From Bombardia bombarda (lineage: Eukaryota; Ascomycota; Sordariomycetes; Sordariales; Lasiosphaeriaceae): DNA of 64,000 nucleotides. The first letter of the stretch is position 1, and every line of letters starts with the position of its first letter. A program made the translations under genes and the position numbers. The DNA lies in NCBI GenBank assembly GCA_030512295.1, contig JAULSR010000005.1, forward strand, positions 1,922,001-1,986,000. The letters run 5' to 3'. The notes under the pieces are model-generated. The model was given only the letters and a program-made list of their open reading frames with translations, did not search any database and had not been told where the DNA came from. Positions 46,041 to 59,200 of the stretch are shown one piece after another.

Positions 46041-49000
46041 CTATCGAAAAATGCTCCGAATGCTCTGGACAACAGCCTCCCGGTGAAGCCCGCCACCAAC
46101 TCTCCCCCACCTGCTTGTGAGCTTGTGAGTGTGTGGTGAGCTCCTGCAAGACTCTTGGACTGGTGAGCAACTAAAGTTCTCTTTTTCAAACTCTTGAGCC
46201 GATATCTTAATGAGACTCGAAGTCTGCACGCTGGATGGCCGGGAGCTGTTTGCCGAAGATTCTCGTAGAACCGGTGTGCGCGGCCTCGCCTTGTCTGTAC
46301 CACATTCTGAGCGCGCTCGAGCTCTGTCCAGACGACGCACTGTCCTAATGACGTCCGGCCCCCAGTCCGCAGCCACAGTCGTACAAACTGACGTACTGGG
46401 TCGCTCTGTCTCATCTGGAATGACAGAAAGCAGCGATTTGCAGGAATTTTCTGACCCACTGGTTACAGGTGTCATTGTATTGGTATCTTCGTTCTCCGCA
46501 ACTCCCTTTTGCTGCAGACTCGCCAGGCTTGCCGATCGCTTCGTGAAGCTGCCAGCAATGCTGACCACACTGAGTTTTCGAATCACTGAAGACGCCGAGG
46601 TCCTCACTAAGTGCTCGCTTCGGGATCGGGCTGTTATCCCGGGGAAGGGCAGAATATCTCTGGTCCATACGTCCGCTAGGATAGCTTCAAGTCGAGCCCG
46701 TTCTCCCCGAGATGGTGCCAGCACAGGTATTCTACTGTGTGTAGTCAAGAGTGACTGGGACCTATTGATCTGCGAGCTCGTCCCGGAGCTTGGTGCGTCC
46801 TTGATGACGCTTGTATTTTTCAGGATGACTTGACACAAGGGAGACTTTGGTCCGACAGTTGTTGCTCGATGTATGGAAATTCTGCGAGCAATGGTTCCTG
46901 TAAAGGTGAAATCTATTAGTCTATAATCTCCAGTTATTGCTGAAATATTTCAACTTACCTGGTTTTCTAAATACAGTCCCCAGAGTCTTGATATTAAGGG
47001 AAATTGAACTGAAGATTGCGGACTGCATCTGATCTTGACTCTCGGTGGCCTGTTGACTGCTGAGACGTGTGCGCCATTCCAGTTCCTCTTTCGGCGTGCA
47101 TGCTGTCAATATCACTTCGTAAAGTTGGAGGTCGCAAATGAAAACAAGTTTCCAGGAATATGGTGCCGTGTGACATTGGAGTCCTAGAAGAACTTATCAG
47201 CAATACATCTTGGAGGATTTGGAATGCGAACTCAATAGTCAAAAGTCATACCTCGCCCGTTGTCTACTTCCTCCACTTTTATATTTGCCAAAGCAATGCA
47301 TGCTTGGATGGTATATATCTGATCAGTCCTGCTTGCTGTAGCCAAGCAAAGCCATTCCCGATATAGAAGTGCGACCATATACTGTCCATTAACTCCCTCC
47401 TTCGTCTGCCAGCAAACATGTAGAGCCCCGCAAAGCTGGACATGGCCGAATGATCGAATACGATTCTTTGAGGCGGCATCAAGTTGCTATTTGGCTCCCG
47501 TTAGAAATATCAGATTCGATGGGAAACACCTTCCTACCTGGTTTGGAAAAACAAGACGATCTTGAAGAACCCAGGTCTTTTCCAAGGTTGACTTGACTCG
47601 AACATCATCAGTCGCCCTGTTGATCTCGGCAGTCGCCTCGCGGAGCCTAATGAGGGTATTCTCAATCTCCATGTGCGAATAAGGGCAGTCGATCACCGGT
47701 GTGTATTTCAACAACTCTGCAAATAGCAATGGATATTTGCACACACGTTGAATGGGCTTTGTATCGTCAGCTTCGAGCTTCCATTAGGCTAAGAGGGACT
47801 CACCTTTACGAGGAGGTCGCCAATAGTGAGGCTTTTCCGTGAGTGATCGTCCTGGCTATCAACAGAGCCTAAAGACGCAGCCAAGATCTCTAAGCCTTTT
47901 TGATACGATTGCCATCGCGGCATCGTCCTATGTGCGGATGCCACGTCCTTGATCATCAGCTCGTATTTCGCCCCATACTCCTCATAGATAAAGAATCGAT
48001 TCATCTACATTTGTCCAAAAGTCAGCAAGGTCATCTTACCAGCCACCCCCAATGTGTCGGGCGATGGTACAATTTCGTGTTGCTTACCTTCTTGGAGAAG
48101 ATCTTCGCGACTTCGGCTGCCGTCTGTGGTTCAGAAACCATACCCGGAATCTCACGAAGCCAGGATTCTCCATCCTTATCTTCAGGCACGGCATCCAGGC
48201 TCCTCCACTGATGGTGGCCATGAGTTCCAGTCCCAGTCTGAGATACGGGGAGTGGGAGGTCGAGTTGGGTGTACTCGGAATGGGGGACAGCTCGGTGCAA
48301 ATCTCCTAACATCTCCTCATGAAGCTCCACAATGTCGGTCAAGTTACGGTTGATGGAGGACCGTAAACCAGCCGGCAATGTGGGCAAGGAGGCGAGGATA
48401 GTAACGTACACCTATCCGCCAATTAGAATGGAAGTAGGGGGTGCTGTGGACGACAACATACGTTCATCAAAAACCTCACGTCTCCAATATAGCTCTCTTC
48501 CGTGCTTATAAGCTCCTCCAAGATGCGGCGTCTCTGCAAAGAGCGCTCGATAACGAGGGGGTCCGGCGCCGCTTGCCTCTCTGGGCCAAAACTATCTTCG
48601 GAGAGCCGTGCCCCTGAAAACGAAGCTCTGCTGCTGCGATCCGTCCGCGAGTGGCCACGAGAAGAGCGAACAGTATTTCTTCGTGAGCGTGTTAGAACAC
48701 TGGCACTGGCGAAAGAGACACTGGCACTCTTCACGGCCGTTACAAATCCGAATGATGAGCCCGACGACGAATGTCTATGGTGACCAGGTCCGTACGTGAA
48801 GGAATTTGCACCGTCTGTGTCAGGGTAGTCGGGCATAAACCCCCCTTCTGAACTCAGCAAGTCCTGGCGACGAATGGCTCGTTTCTGCAGTGTCCTTATC
48901 CATTTGTAGAATGGCTTGTTCGAGCTTGACCCTGACATATGATCATTCCGAGTCCCGGGTAGTTCATCCTGAGAATGGTATTCTGTATTGTTTAACCCTT

Positions 49001-49268
49001 GTTGCTGCGTTACTGCATTTTCGAACTCCATCGAGGGTTTAGTATCCAAAGAAGTCCAACCATGCAAGTCATCCACACGCAATCCATTCAGGTCGGGAAA
49101 ATGGTTGTCATGGAAGGCCGTGTCCACTTCACTGGCATGCTGGGAAGAAGGTTCGTGTAGAATAAACACTGGCATAACATCGCCGCCATCTTTTCGAGGA
49201 CTAGTATGTATCGAGAGGGACGGCAAAGCTGAACAGGCCGTCATAGGATCGGTATTTGCGAGCGCCAT
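46041..49268 (-). CDS. DH-PH Rho guanine nucleotide exchange factor
   Basis: Activates a Rho-type GTPase by GDP release. Seven exons (49268-48462, 48411-48088, 48004-47804, 47756-47538, 47486-47252, 47183-46959, 46897-46041) with introns of 47-83 nt join in phase to 955 residues. The N-terminal 240 residues are Ser-rich and disordered with an Arg-rich SRRNTVRSSRGHSR patch. The DH domain starts RRRILEELISTEESYIGDVRFLMN (about 246-269), continues with FFIYEEYGAKYELM and the conserved PIQRVCKYPLLFAELLK (445-461), and is interrupted after LHEEMLGDLHR by an insertion of about 70 residues. A PH-like domain follows (SFGHVQLCGALHVCW to LQLYEVILTACTPKEELEWRTRL). The C terminus is Ser/Thr-rich, with no other domain. 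The PH domain is inferred from position and the final Trp-containing helix. Start: first in-frame ATG (MALANTD). The GTPase target cannot be read from sequence. Confidence 0.9.
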
Positions 49269-50449
49269 AATGCAAAGCCGACTCCCAAGATCAAAGATGC
49301 AAAACAGGTGTTCTAACAAGCCCGAAGGCCGCAACACGGTAAAAGAGCGAGGATTGACAGACCATTCAAAACATGATGCAAATCAACAGTAAGACCAATG
49401 ATGTAAATGAAGAGGATTGGATCGTCCGAGAAACCAAGAAACCAAAAACGGGTAGACGGCAGAGGAATTTCAAGTCCAAGACTTGAATCGAGTATGAGGT
49501 GGCATGTCTGGAAGAAATAGTTGAAACCCGGGCGTCGTTCGGCCTCGTAGACTCCCAAGATCCACCAGGTCCTCGGTGAAAAAAAACCGACAGAGAAGGC
49601 CAGACGGAAGGAGCTTCTGGCAATCCAAGATGGTGCAGAGATCTACCCCAGCGACCGGAACGATCGCAACAACGGTAACTTTACGCGTCAGAGGCGGTGG
49701 AAGCTGGCACCTACCTTTCCTGCTTGCGGTCGAGAGGTAAGACAGATTGCCACGACGGTGCGCGCCAGGCACGCCCGTCAACAAGTTCAATTGATCTTGT
49801 TGTCCGATTGGAACCACACACAATTGGGCAGCAGCCATCATGAAAACAGGCCAAAACAACCTACGTACCTACCTGGGGAGCTTGGCCAGGGTGGCTACCT
49901 GGACCAATGACACAGGCAGGCTCAACGATTTCCTCGTATGCCCGACATCTTCCGACGTCGGGGTGCACTAGGAACCTCCGTACGTTTTGGTGGCGTGCGC
50001 ATCTCGTCGCAAACGGACTTGAAAGAAGACAAGATAGATCCACCGGGCATAAAATGAAGAGAATGGACTTGCCTACCTACATAAAACATGCATCCATGTG
50101 GAACTTGAGCTCCATCGACGGGCGTGGTGGGGGTTGGTAAACCGGCCGGTAGGGGTGGTAGGGTTCCACGATTATAGGTCTGACAGGCTCCAGCGGAAGC
50201 TACCGAACGGGGCACATGAGGGGAGCATCCGAGCCAGCTTATTGGGCGAGGGGCAGCAGGAGGAACCCGTTAGCGACCAAAGGTGCTACCCCGCGCCGCT
50301 TGACATTCCAGAGCTTCGCTCCTCCACCTGAAATATAGGGCAATTGCCGGACGCGTCATTCGTGGGATGCTGATTGTGGGAGCCTCGTTCCCCACTACGA
50401 TTTGTATCCATCCCCAGAAGATGATCACCGAGGCCGCTTGCCTCCAAGA
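49269..50449. other. Divergent spacer, RhoGEF and NAS2
   Basis: 1.2 kb with both promoters. Short frames only; several TACCTAC/GTAGGTA words occur (about 49861-49875 and 50071). Confidence 0.55.
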
Positions 50450-51319
50450 ATGGGCTTACCCTTAAACATGAGTTTCAGCAACCTTCACGCCCCAACTGTC
50501 CCCTCGGGGCCGACTACCGTGCCTGTCGCAAACGGCGGCACGGCACATCTCTCGTTCGCCGAACTCCAGCGTAAAAAGGACAATATCGAGCAAGAGCTGA
50601 AGGCTCTTGGCGGGGTTCTCGACTCGGTGAGTTGCTTCACCAGATTCCCAAGCCACTCTCGCGAGCTGACAAGATACTGCAGCATGGCGTCGACATGAAC
50701 ACAAATCTCCTGACACGCGACGGATTCCCCCGAGCCGACATCGATGTTTCCCAGAGTATGAAGGCGATCTGGCCAGTATTCTACGAGAGCGGTGCTGACT
50801 GACGCAGTCCGAACGACACGAACTAGAATAATCCACCTACGAAATGACTACAAAGACTTGATGGCGGTGATTGAAAAGCACCTCCACGAGCACTTTGCGA
50901 GCTTACAGGAGGATGACGAGCCGGCGGCCGTTGCGAACAATGATTTGTCCACTCTGAGAGACGCGGTGCCCGAGGTGCTGGACCAACCATTTGCCAAGGT
51001 CAATACTGTGGTCGACAACAGCCCAGCAGCTGCCGCAGGGCTCCAGCCAGGGGATTTGATCCGAAACTTTGGCTATGTCAACTATTCTAACCACGATGGC
51101 CTGAGGAGAGTAGCCGAATGTGTACAAGGGAATGAGGATGCAAGTAATCTCCAAGGTGGCGAAGATAACACTCACTAACTCGCAGCGTAGCAAAATATCC
51201 TGGTCAAGGTCACACGAACTGGAGGAGGGTCCCGAACCCAGGAACTTCGACTGACACTGACTCCTCGCCGGAACTGGGGCGGAAGAGGGCTGCTTGGTTG
51301 CCACATCCTGCCGCTGTGA
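50450..51319 (+). CDS. NAS2: 26S proteasome assembly chaperone Nas2/p27 (PSMD9)
   Basis: Chaperone that binds the ATPase Rpt5 during assembly of the proteasome base; cytosolic and nuclear. Exons 50450-50626, 50683-50755, 50808-51139 and 51191-51319 give 236 residues. The N-terminal helical hairpin includes LSFAELQRKKDNIEQELKAL and NTNLLTRDGFPRADIDVSQIR, the family hallmark, then RIIHLRNDYKDLM. A PDZ domain follows (FAKVNTVVDNSPAAAAGLQPGDLIRNFGYVN). The chain ends in the typical WGGRGLLGCHILPL. The third intron (51140-51190) needs a GC donor (GAT|GCAAGT) with a TAG acceptor: the next GT sites are out of phase, and an upstream CAG acceptor would put a stop in frame. The start could also be the ATG 18 bases further in (MSFSNL). 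Identification is firm. Confidence 0.93.
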
Positions 51320-52303
51320 GCAGGCAGACAGTATCTATAATGGAAAGTTGGAGTCACCAGTTCTTGTGAGCCGAAAGCCAGGGTTGGGCTCAAGTTAGGT
51401 GGGTAGGTATCTGCGCCCAAAGATTGGACGTCTGATTTCATATCCACTTCAGCCCAAACAAGAAACCAGGTTGGGCTGCTGCAGATTTAGGCCTCTTGGT
51501 CGAGCAGTATCAGCGTAGATAATTCTCAGCCTCACTCAGAGAGGGGCATGATGCGACGTAGCCTACCTAGTTCGCCTCAAAATTAATAAAGCAAAGCCTT
51601 ATCATAAGCCTTCATATCAGAAGCTAGAAGACATGCAGAAGCATCGTAGGTCGACTGGGATAGAGATGCGAGCCGAGCACGCACACTACATTTTGAGATT
51701 AAAAAAGTGTATTAGTTTCGGGAACGGCGTGTAGAGGAAGACTGCAGAGAGAAAAATTGCCGCGCGTGGGTGCCTATTGCCAGAAGGCTCTTGGTGGAAT
51801 CCACTGGAGGTTGATCGGCTTTTTCTTCTATTTCGATCGGAAAAGTGAAGCTTAAAGCCCCTGTCCATGGCACCACTGCACGTCAGAGCGCCCTTGTTGC
51901 CTTGCTTGCCCAGTGTTAGCCTCTTAGATTGCCAGGGTTCAACGTCAATGGGCGGGCGACTTTTGGACTTTGGTAGACGTGGGAGCGCACTGGCCATTCA
52001 GTCACGTGCAGCAATCACCCCGCCGCCCAACGAGTTTTTCGTCAAGGCAACTCTCCAAGCAATCGCCTTTTGAAAACAACATCTCCCACGGCGTCTGAGG
52101 TCCACTACTCCTGCTCTCGACCACCACCCCATTTCTTTCTTGAAAATAGCGAAAGTGCGTCATCTCGCGACAGTCGGCCTGCCACTAACACAAACGCTCC
52201 AAACTGTATTTCAATACGCCCTAGACCTTCGCGCGGACTGACATTCTCTTCTCTCCCAGGCTTGTTTACCCAACCTTGCTGAGCGATCATTCGACGGGAC
52301 ATC
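51320..52303. other. Spacer between NAS2 and Ran
   Basis: 984 bases: 3' flank of NAS2 and promoter of the Ran gene. The last 300 bases are pyrimidine-rich with ACAAC-type leader sequence, typical of highly expressed fungal genes. No gene supported. Confidence 0.55.
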
Positions 52304-53272
52304 ATGGCTGCCCAGATCCCCACCTTCAAGCTGGTCCTCGTCGGCGATGGAGGCACAGGAAAGGTAAGCCGACCATCTCTGCGCGTCCCTGCGCCCTCGT
52401 TATCGCGGCTCTCACTTCGACTTCGACTGCGGGGTCGTAGGCGCCAACGTTCGGGTTATGCGCTAACACATCACGCCGTATCAAGACGACCTTCGTCAAG
52501 CGTCATTTGACGGGCGAGTTTGAGAAGAAGTACATGGCCACTCTCGGCGTCGAGGTTCACCCCCTTGGTTTCACCACCGTAAGTCGTCATCGCTCGATGC
52601 CATCGGTGCACCACCCGTGCGCCAGCCGAGGCCGAAGCTAACCTCGGGCGCAGAACTTCGGTCAAATTCAGTTCGACGTCTGGGACACCGCAGGCCAGGA
52701 GAAGTTCGGCGGTCTCCGTGATGGTTACTACATCAACGGCCAGTGCGGTATCATCATGTTCGATGTTACATCTCGCATCACCTACAAGAACGTCCCCAAC
52801 TGGCACCGTAAGAATCTCGCCTCAGCTCGTGCAACCATCCCGTATCCCCGCTAACCCGGCTCTCAGGTGACCTTACCCGTGTTTGCGAGAACATCCCTAT
52901 CGTTCTCTGCGGTAACAAGGTCGACGTGAAGGAGCGCAAGGTTAAGGCGAAGACCATCACCTTCCACCGGAAAAAGAACCTCCAGTACTACGACATCTCG
53001 GCCAAGTCTAATTATAACTTCGAGAAACCCTTCCTTTGGCTCGCACGCAAGCTTGTTGGCAACACTGCTCTGGTATGTCTACGCGCTTTGCCAGTTCTCA
53101 GCAACGTTTTTTTTATAATTCTAACATGACCTTTCAGGACTTCGTTGCCGCTCCCGCCCTTGCTCCCCCTACTGCCCAGGTCGATGAGGCCCTCCTCAAG
53201 CAGTACGAGCACGAGATGAACGAGGCGGCCAACCAGCCCCTGCCCGGTGAGGATGATGATGATGACCTTTGA
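52304..53272 (+). CDS. Ran/Gsp1 GTPase
   Basis: Small GTPase that sets the direction of nuclear transport and helps spindle assembly. Five exons, 52304-52363, 52486-52578, 52654-52807, 52867-53072 and 53138-53272 (introns of 59-122 nt), give 215 residues, the standard size. It has the P loop GDGGTGKT, switch I KKYMATLGVEVHP, switch II DTAGQEKFGGLRDGYYI, the NKVD guanine motif and SAKSNYNFEKPFLWLARKL, and ends in an acidic tail of five Asp before Leu (DDDDDL), the family signature. There is no C-terminal prenylation cysteine, as expected for Ran. Every motif is intact, and the start is the only ATG near the P loop. The identity is unambiguous. Confidence 0.98.
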
Positions 53273-56200
53273 GCGACGACTCGGACGGCGGGACTCGATC
53301 AAGGGCATTGAGTGGGATTGAGGATGGTAATGCCCGTTACGAAGGATGATCATCTTCCAGACACAGATGACAGAGAAGGCACGAGGTGTGATCATGGCCC
53401 AGGCACTGGATGGAGTGGTTGAGGACTATCAACTCAAATTTTATGGTGCGGTAACGGTCAATTATTTTTTCTCTTACGATGTTTTGGTTGACCCAGCACC
53501 AAGCCGACCAACAACGGAGGTAGATTTGCACGTTTTCCGCGATGCAGTCACTAGGTAGAACATTAAGCAATTCCTGCTAGCGATATTTGGTTATTCCAGC
53601 CTTGTAACGTCATGGTCCTGGCCTGAGCGGCTATGGTGCTCTCCCACAAGCGGGTACCTGGCTCCCTTGGACAATAGCAAACCAAGGTGGGTGATTTGCT
53701 TTGGGCAGCTGTTGGGCGGTGAGCCCAGACCCCGCGTCCCGTGGTGGTGGGGCGGCAACATAAAGATGACATCAACAATGAACCATGTGCAATCGTACTT
53801 TGTCAGCAGTTTCATCGGCTTGTTAGTGACTCTTTGTCAGGAGCCCACGCCCGTGACAAACTGATTCGAGATAAGATATATCTCTCATTTATTTTTTTAT
53901 CACTGCTAGTCACTTCAATCAAGATCAGCGAAATGGAGATGTTTACGTACACAGATGAACTATATGTGAAGCAATGATGATAGAAGCCCACGGAGAAAGG
54001 GTTCATTTACAGCTAATCATCAATCTTCATAACGATATCAAGACAGTGGCTTCGTGAGCTTCTGGGTAGTAACAGTGCCGATCTAGGGTGATCTTGGCTG
54101 TTTGCTGCGTGTGTCGACCTGTAAATGATACACAAACTGGTTTGCTAACAATAACGCCTTTTTGTAGCAGATGCCCCGAAACCTAAACGATTCAGATCAT
54201 TCGTATGAGTAGCTGTATGATTAAAGCAACCTTTAACATGAAGAGAAGCTCTCCATAGGACAGATTATGGTTACAAGGAACACGTAGCGTGATGAGATAC
54301 AATGCTACCGTGGAAATTGGTTCCCAATTTATCAGGGATATAATTTTGCCCCATGTTTGTTTACTTGCCCCCTTTTGTGGATGGAGTAGTTTACGTATCC
54401 GGGCAGCGAGCCACGGCCCGATAACAGTAACCATCTCAAATCCCGCATACAATAGCTTGTTAGACGCTCGATATCATTTACTCGATATACAGACGTGATT
54501 TATTTTGATATTATCCAGGCCAAGTTGGGACAATGTCTCCATATATCTACCTGCACCACTACTAGTAGGTTATCACTAAGTTTAGTCAGTACACTCTTTA
54601 TGCCACAAAATTTGCTAGACATACGTTACCAGCCAGTCGAACTCGTCTTTCCCCAAACCACGCCGGTCTAGGGGTTTTGTTTTGGGAGAAAGCCGTAAAC
54701 TAGGTATTTTGCCGTGATGTTATCGATGGGCTGGCTGATCTGACGAGCGGCCGTTGCTACAGATCCAAGCTACCCAGACAGAGGTGTGTAAATCCGACAC
54801 TCGAGTTCTACTAATTGAACATATGATAAATTGGCCGCTAGTGATTAGATCTCACACGATTTTGGTCTACAAAAGACGGCCTGGGAACTTGCAGGTAGAC
54901 AGCAGGCCGATCATCACTAGTAAATATTACTACCGTGACGTTATTGAAGGGGGCATGTTCATTCTCTTGTGTCGTCTTTTTCGGGGGTATAGTGCTGTAT
55001 ATGTTTTTCTTCATAGTTGTTGTGAAATATGTCCATGTCGGCGTCTCCTTTCCTTTCAAAAGCTCGTCTACAAGTTGGCTGCTCTTTTCTCTTGCGCTTA
55101 TAAGTCGTCTCTCCAGACCATGACATTCATCTTGATCAGCCAAACTGATGCCAGGGGAATATGACAACCGTATTGGCCCACATCATTAACTATCGTTCTC
55201 TCTCCCTCCAGTACGATCAGCCCAGACGTACATCTTGTAGTAAGCGGCTTCATTGAAAACATGTGACTCTTCTGTGTTTGAAGAGGTGTACTTATATCGA
55301 TGGGGCGACTGAAGGTATTTAATAGTTCGAGGCCGCGGGAAATCCCGGGCACGACCTCATGTCCAAAAAAAACGCGCTGTATATGGGGTTGTATATGTCT
55401 ATAAGAAGATGGGTACCATTAATTAACGAAGTAAGTAAGTAGTATTACTTAATATAGCATCTTGCCTCAAAGTCAATCTACTAAGAGAGAACAAATAAAT
55501 GTGGTAAACAAAATAGCAGAAATTTTGGAGCCTGTCTCGGCCTATGGTCTTTGTACTCCTGACGAAGGTTTGAAACCAGACACAGAGAATGTTCTTGCTT
55601 GCTTGTAGACCTAGTTAGCGAACTATCTCCTACCTAAGTCAAACTACCGGCGGGATACCACAATATCGGATATCAAATGTGACTGAATGTTAGCAATGCT
55701 GATCGCAATGCTAGTCGTAAGAGGAAGAGTTGCGAATTGCGTAATGATATCACGCACAAAGAAATCTAACGTCAGATGTTAAAACGTATTAGAGGTAGCC
55801 ACCATAGCGTCACAGCAAATCATGTTCCCTTTCTCTCCTCTCTGATGACCAGGTACCTGGTGCCTGAAGATCGTCAGGCTGGTCATGAAGGAGGCACCAC
55901 TGGCCAGGATAGAAGGACACCTAGTGAGTTCTATCTCCGGTACAGCGAAGAGATACAGTGTCAAGGTATATATACCGATTTCGAAAGTCCTCTAGAGTTT
56001 GCATCAGCCTTCAAGTAATACTTCTTTAACTTGTACTTCTTCTTCCTAGGAGATGCGAGTCTCAGCTCTGGCCAGAGGATTGGTCGATGAGGATGCAGGT
56101 CCCGAATGCCGTAGAACCACTATCAGCTGATATGCGGCCCATGCCGGACGATGGGAATCCAGAATAGGGCTTGATACGGAAGTCTTATGCCTGGTGATTG

Positions 56201-59200
56201 GCATATTGCATTCACGGTCTCGGAAACCCGGCATTGCTCGCACGGGGTTTAGGATCAACAAGGCAAGGTACCATATGCATAGGGGCCACCATAAGTAATA
56301 GGGGTGACGAGTCCATTCAGACTCTGGAACCCGTAAAGAGGCGTGGTCAGACGGGTGAACCGAGCACTGTCAATAAATTGATGGCTTCACCGAATCAAAT
56401 CGGACCATTCCTACATTGTAAACTGGGTCATATTGCTCCAGACTACTGGCAAAGTGGGCAGGTGAGGAGACAGTTGACCAGCAATTCGGAGTAAGCAGTG
56501 CGATCGATTCATTCTATTTCGTACAGCTCCTTTGGGATTGTAACAACGCAACCGGAAAAAGGCCGGCTCGCAGACGTGGCTGAACATGGCGTTGTGAAAA
56601 TACGATGCGACCCTAGAAGAAAAAGGGTTTAGAAGCGGACTGATGCTGCCCGTCTGAGCCGTGATATCACTCGTGCAGTGTACAGGGGTAAAACGGGGGG
56701 ATCAAGAGGCTATGCCAAGTTGGAAGGCAGGGTCCTCCTATTGATAAGAGCAACAAGGTGGGATGCCCGTCGTGTAAGACCGCATGCGACCAGGAGCCAG
56801 GACGAGGACAGGAGGAGTGTAGCATTGCAGAAGCGTTAGGATGCCCTTGTGGATGTCCTGCATGTCAGCCTCACTGACTAACCGCCGTGGAGGCAGGTTG
56901 CTACGCGAGTAACAGTTGGCTTCCATAGCCTTGAACTGTCGACGGAGAAATGGTGTCCAGCGTATCAAATACCGTATCGAAAAGGGTAGTGAGAAAAGAC
57001 ATGATCAGCCTGTTAGTAAGCTATTGATGTAATCCGATCGGTCTGTGTATATCGTGGGGTTAAAGCCATCTGATTCACAGTGTCAACAACGCCAAACACC
57101 ATCCCTGTAATTAGAAGGAGGAGGCCAAGCATCACAAACCGCCAAAGGCTCAAAGCGCTTCCATGTATGTACAGTACCTTAATTTGGAGCTGAGGGCTGC
57201 AAGGGGAGTTGGTCTGTGAAGGTGCCTTCCTTTTCCGAGGCATTTTTGGCGATTGGGCCGCGAGCTTGCGGGGTATTTGAGTGTTTTCAGCCGCGTGAGT
57301 GTGCATGCTGCAAACTTGGAAACCGGGCTGGGTTGCAAAAGCAGTCCACGGTGTGATGGTGGTGATGATCACAGTCCCCGCGGGTTGGATGTAGCCCTCC
57401 AACAAGGCCAGGTCGCACTATCGGTGCCAAGGTATGTGTGGATACGTCCTTAGTTCGAGATTTGGGTGCCTCTGCGTGGAGACCATGTGCAAAGTTGATG
57501 ATATATGCAATGCATGCTGCATGCGGACAAGCGGTCAGTTCCTGCGTAGACAGTGTCACGGTTTGCTAGAACTCGGCGGTTGTAGAATGGTAGGTAGGCT
57601 GTGGGAATGTTGGAATTCACGTACCTCGTCGGACTTGTAGAGGATAGGGCTTGTCTCTTGTAAGTCTCGACATTCCCTAGTATCTGACTCGGTACTTTGC
57701 TCAATGAACGTAGGTAGGTAGTATTCGTCCTACCACATTCAACTTCATTTTGGTGTGATAACGCTTCTGGGGAGAGACGAAAGAAAAGCCCAGCCATGTG
57801 CGCAGATTGTCTGGTGATGTCTGCCGAGCTGCAGCAGCCATAAAGATGGCGCCAAGTCTGAGTCAATTGAATTGCGATTGCCATTCGAACCCGCGAGTGG
57901 AAGGTTGGCGGGGTTCAGTCACCCAGTCTTGTATCACAGTAGGCTGGCAAGAGACATCTAGGGTTTTTGTGGCTTGTTGGGCGTCGTGGGTGCCCCGTTA
58001 GGTCCTCCCGCCTGTCTCGGCCATTAACAAGCCCCGGGAGATGTCTTGTGTACCCACAACGTACTTGCCCGTATTGACTGTCGGTGTGAGTCGTGCCTTC
58101 CGGGTTGTGTTTTGTCGGTATGCACCGCCCGGGGTTGCTCCTGCCGGCTCGTCCAAGTTGCCTTCCCGTAGGTTCTGCAGTTCGGGAACTTGGAAGAAGG
58201 TGAGGTAGGGTTAGGTCATGCCACCTATCTTCGACATGCCCCCGGTTGTGGACGGACTTCAGCTCTTCGCGTCGTGCTCTTCGCGTCGTATTATCTAACC
58301 GCCGACTTCCAGATTCGACGGAGACCTCGAATAGCGGATTCAGCGGCTTGTAATAATGGATGCGCAGTTCATCTGCTGATAGCAGATAAGGACCGAATCA
58401 TGCGCGACAGCGCAGGTCGTGGCTGAAGACCAACCCAGCCCATTACGTAGCTAACCCAGGTGCCAGGTGCCGTAAAACGGCTGCGTCACGGCCAGGTATG
58501 ACAAGAACCGAGGTATCCAGTACGAGAGGGAAATGAACTGGAGTTTAGGTACCTTAGGTATGCAGCTTGCAGTTCTGCAGTCAGCTCCATCTACGATGCC
58601 TGACCGCGCGAAAGAGAGCCGGGTTGAGAAACTCCCGTCTCTCCAGCTCATTCATACAAAAGCATGTTTGCAATGTGACGGTGGGGCATCAGCCTTATTG
58701 GAGAAAGGGAGCATAAAGGCAGGCTTCATATGGAAAGATGGGAAGCAACAGCGGACGTCGGTTCAAGGTTTGCGAGCTTGTAAGTCCAAGGTAAGGTAGT
58801 CGCAAGGTCACTGCTAGTATGGGATGTTCTCCCGTCCCGCACTGTTCCCGCCCCCTATCTTGCCCTAGACCTAGGCTGGTGCCCTGTTGTAATCCGTAAA
58901 CCCGCTAGGTATCCGTCGTGCCGCCAATTATTCGTTTGACGTTGGGTTGCTTCCTTCCCCATAGGGAACAGTCCACCAATCGATAGGCGCGGCCGAGACA
59001 TGTATCCAGTGTCCAGGGAGGTACCTGACCAGGCCGCTAGCGTAGCGCGAGTCGCTAGGTGACTCGGATGACAATCGTACACCGCTCCCGCCCCAGATGG
59101 CGCTTCCTTGGCGATCTCGGCCTGGACGTAAGCCGCGAACGACACTGGTTTGGGTAACTACCAAGGTGCTTACAACCGCCTAGGCTAGGTGCCTTTTGGC

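Noticed and set aside
54754..55164. 136-codon plus-strand frame in the AT-rich block
   Set aside because: Cys/Leu-rich sequence typical of chance frames in such DNA; no domain.
57013..57405. 130-codon minus-strand frame with one hydrophobic segment
   Set aside because: One possible membrane span is not enough; no start context, no exon partners and no family recognised.
57870..57905. Minus-strand GGGTTCGAAT-like word resembling a tRNA T arm
   Set aside because: No matching acceptor stem, D arm or anticodon arm could be folded from the neighbouring bases.
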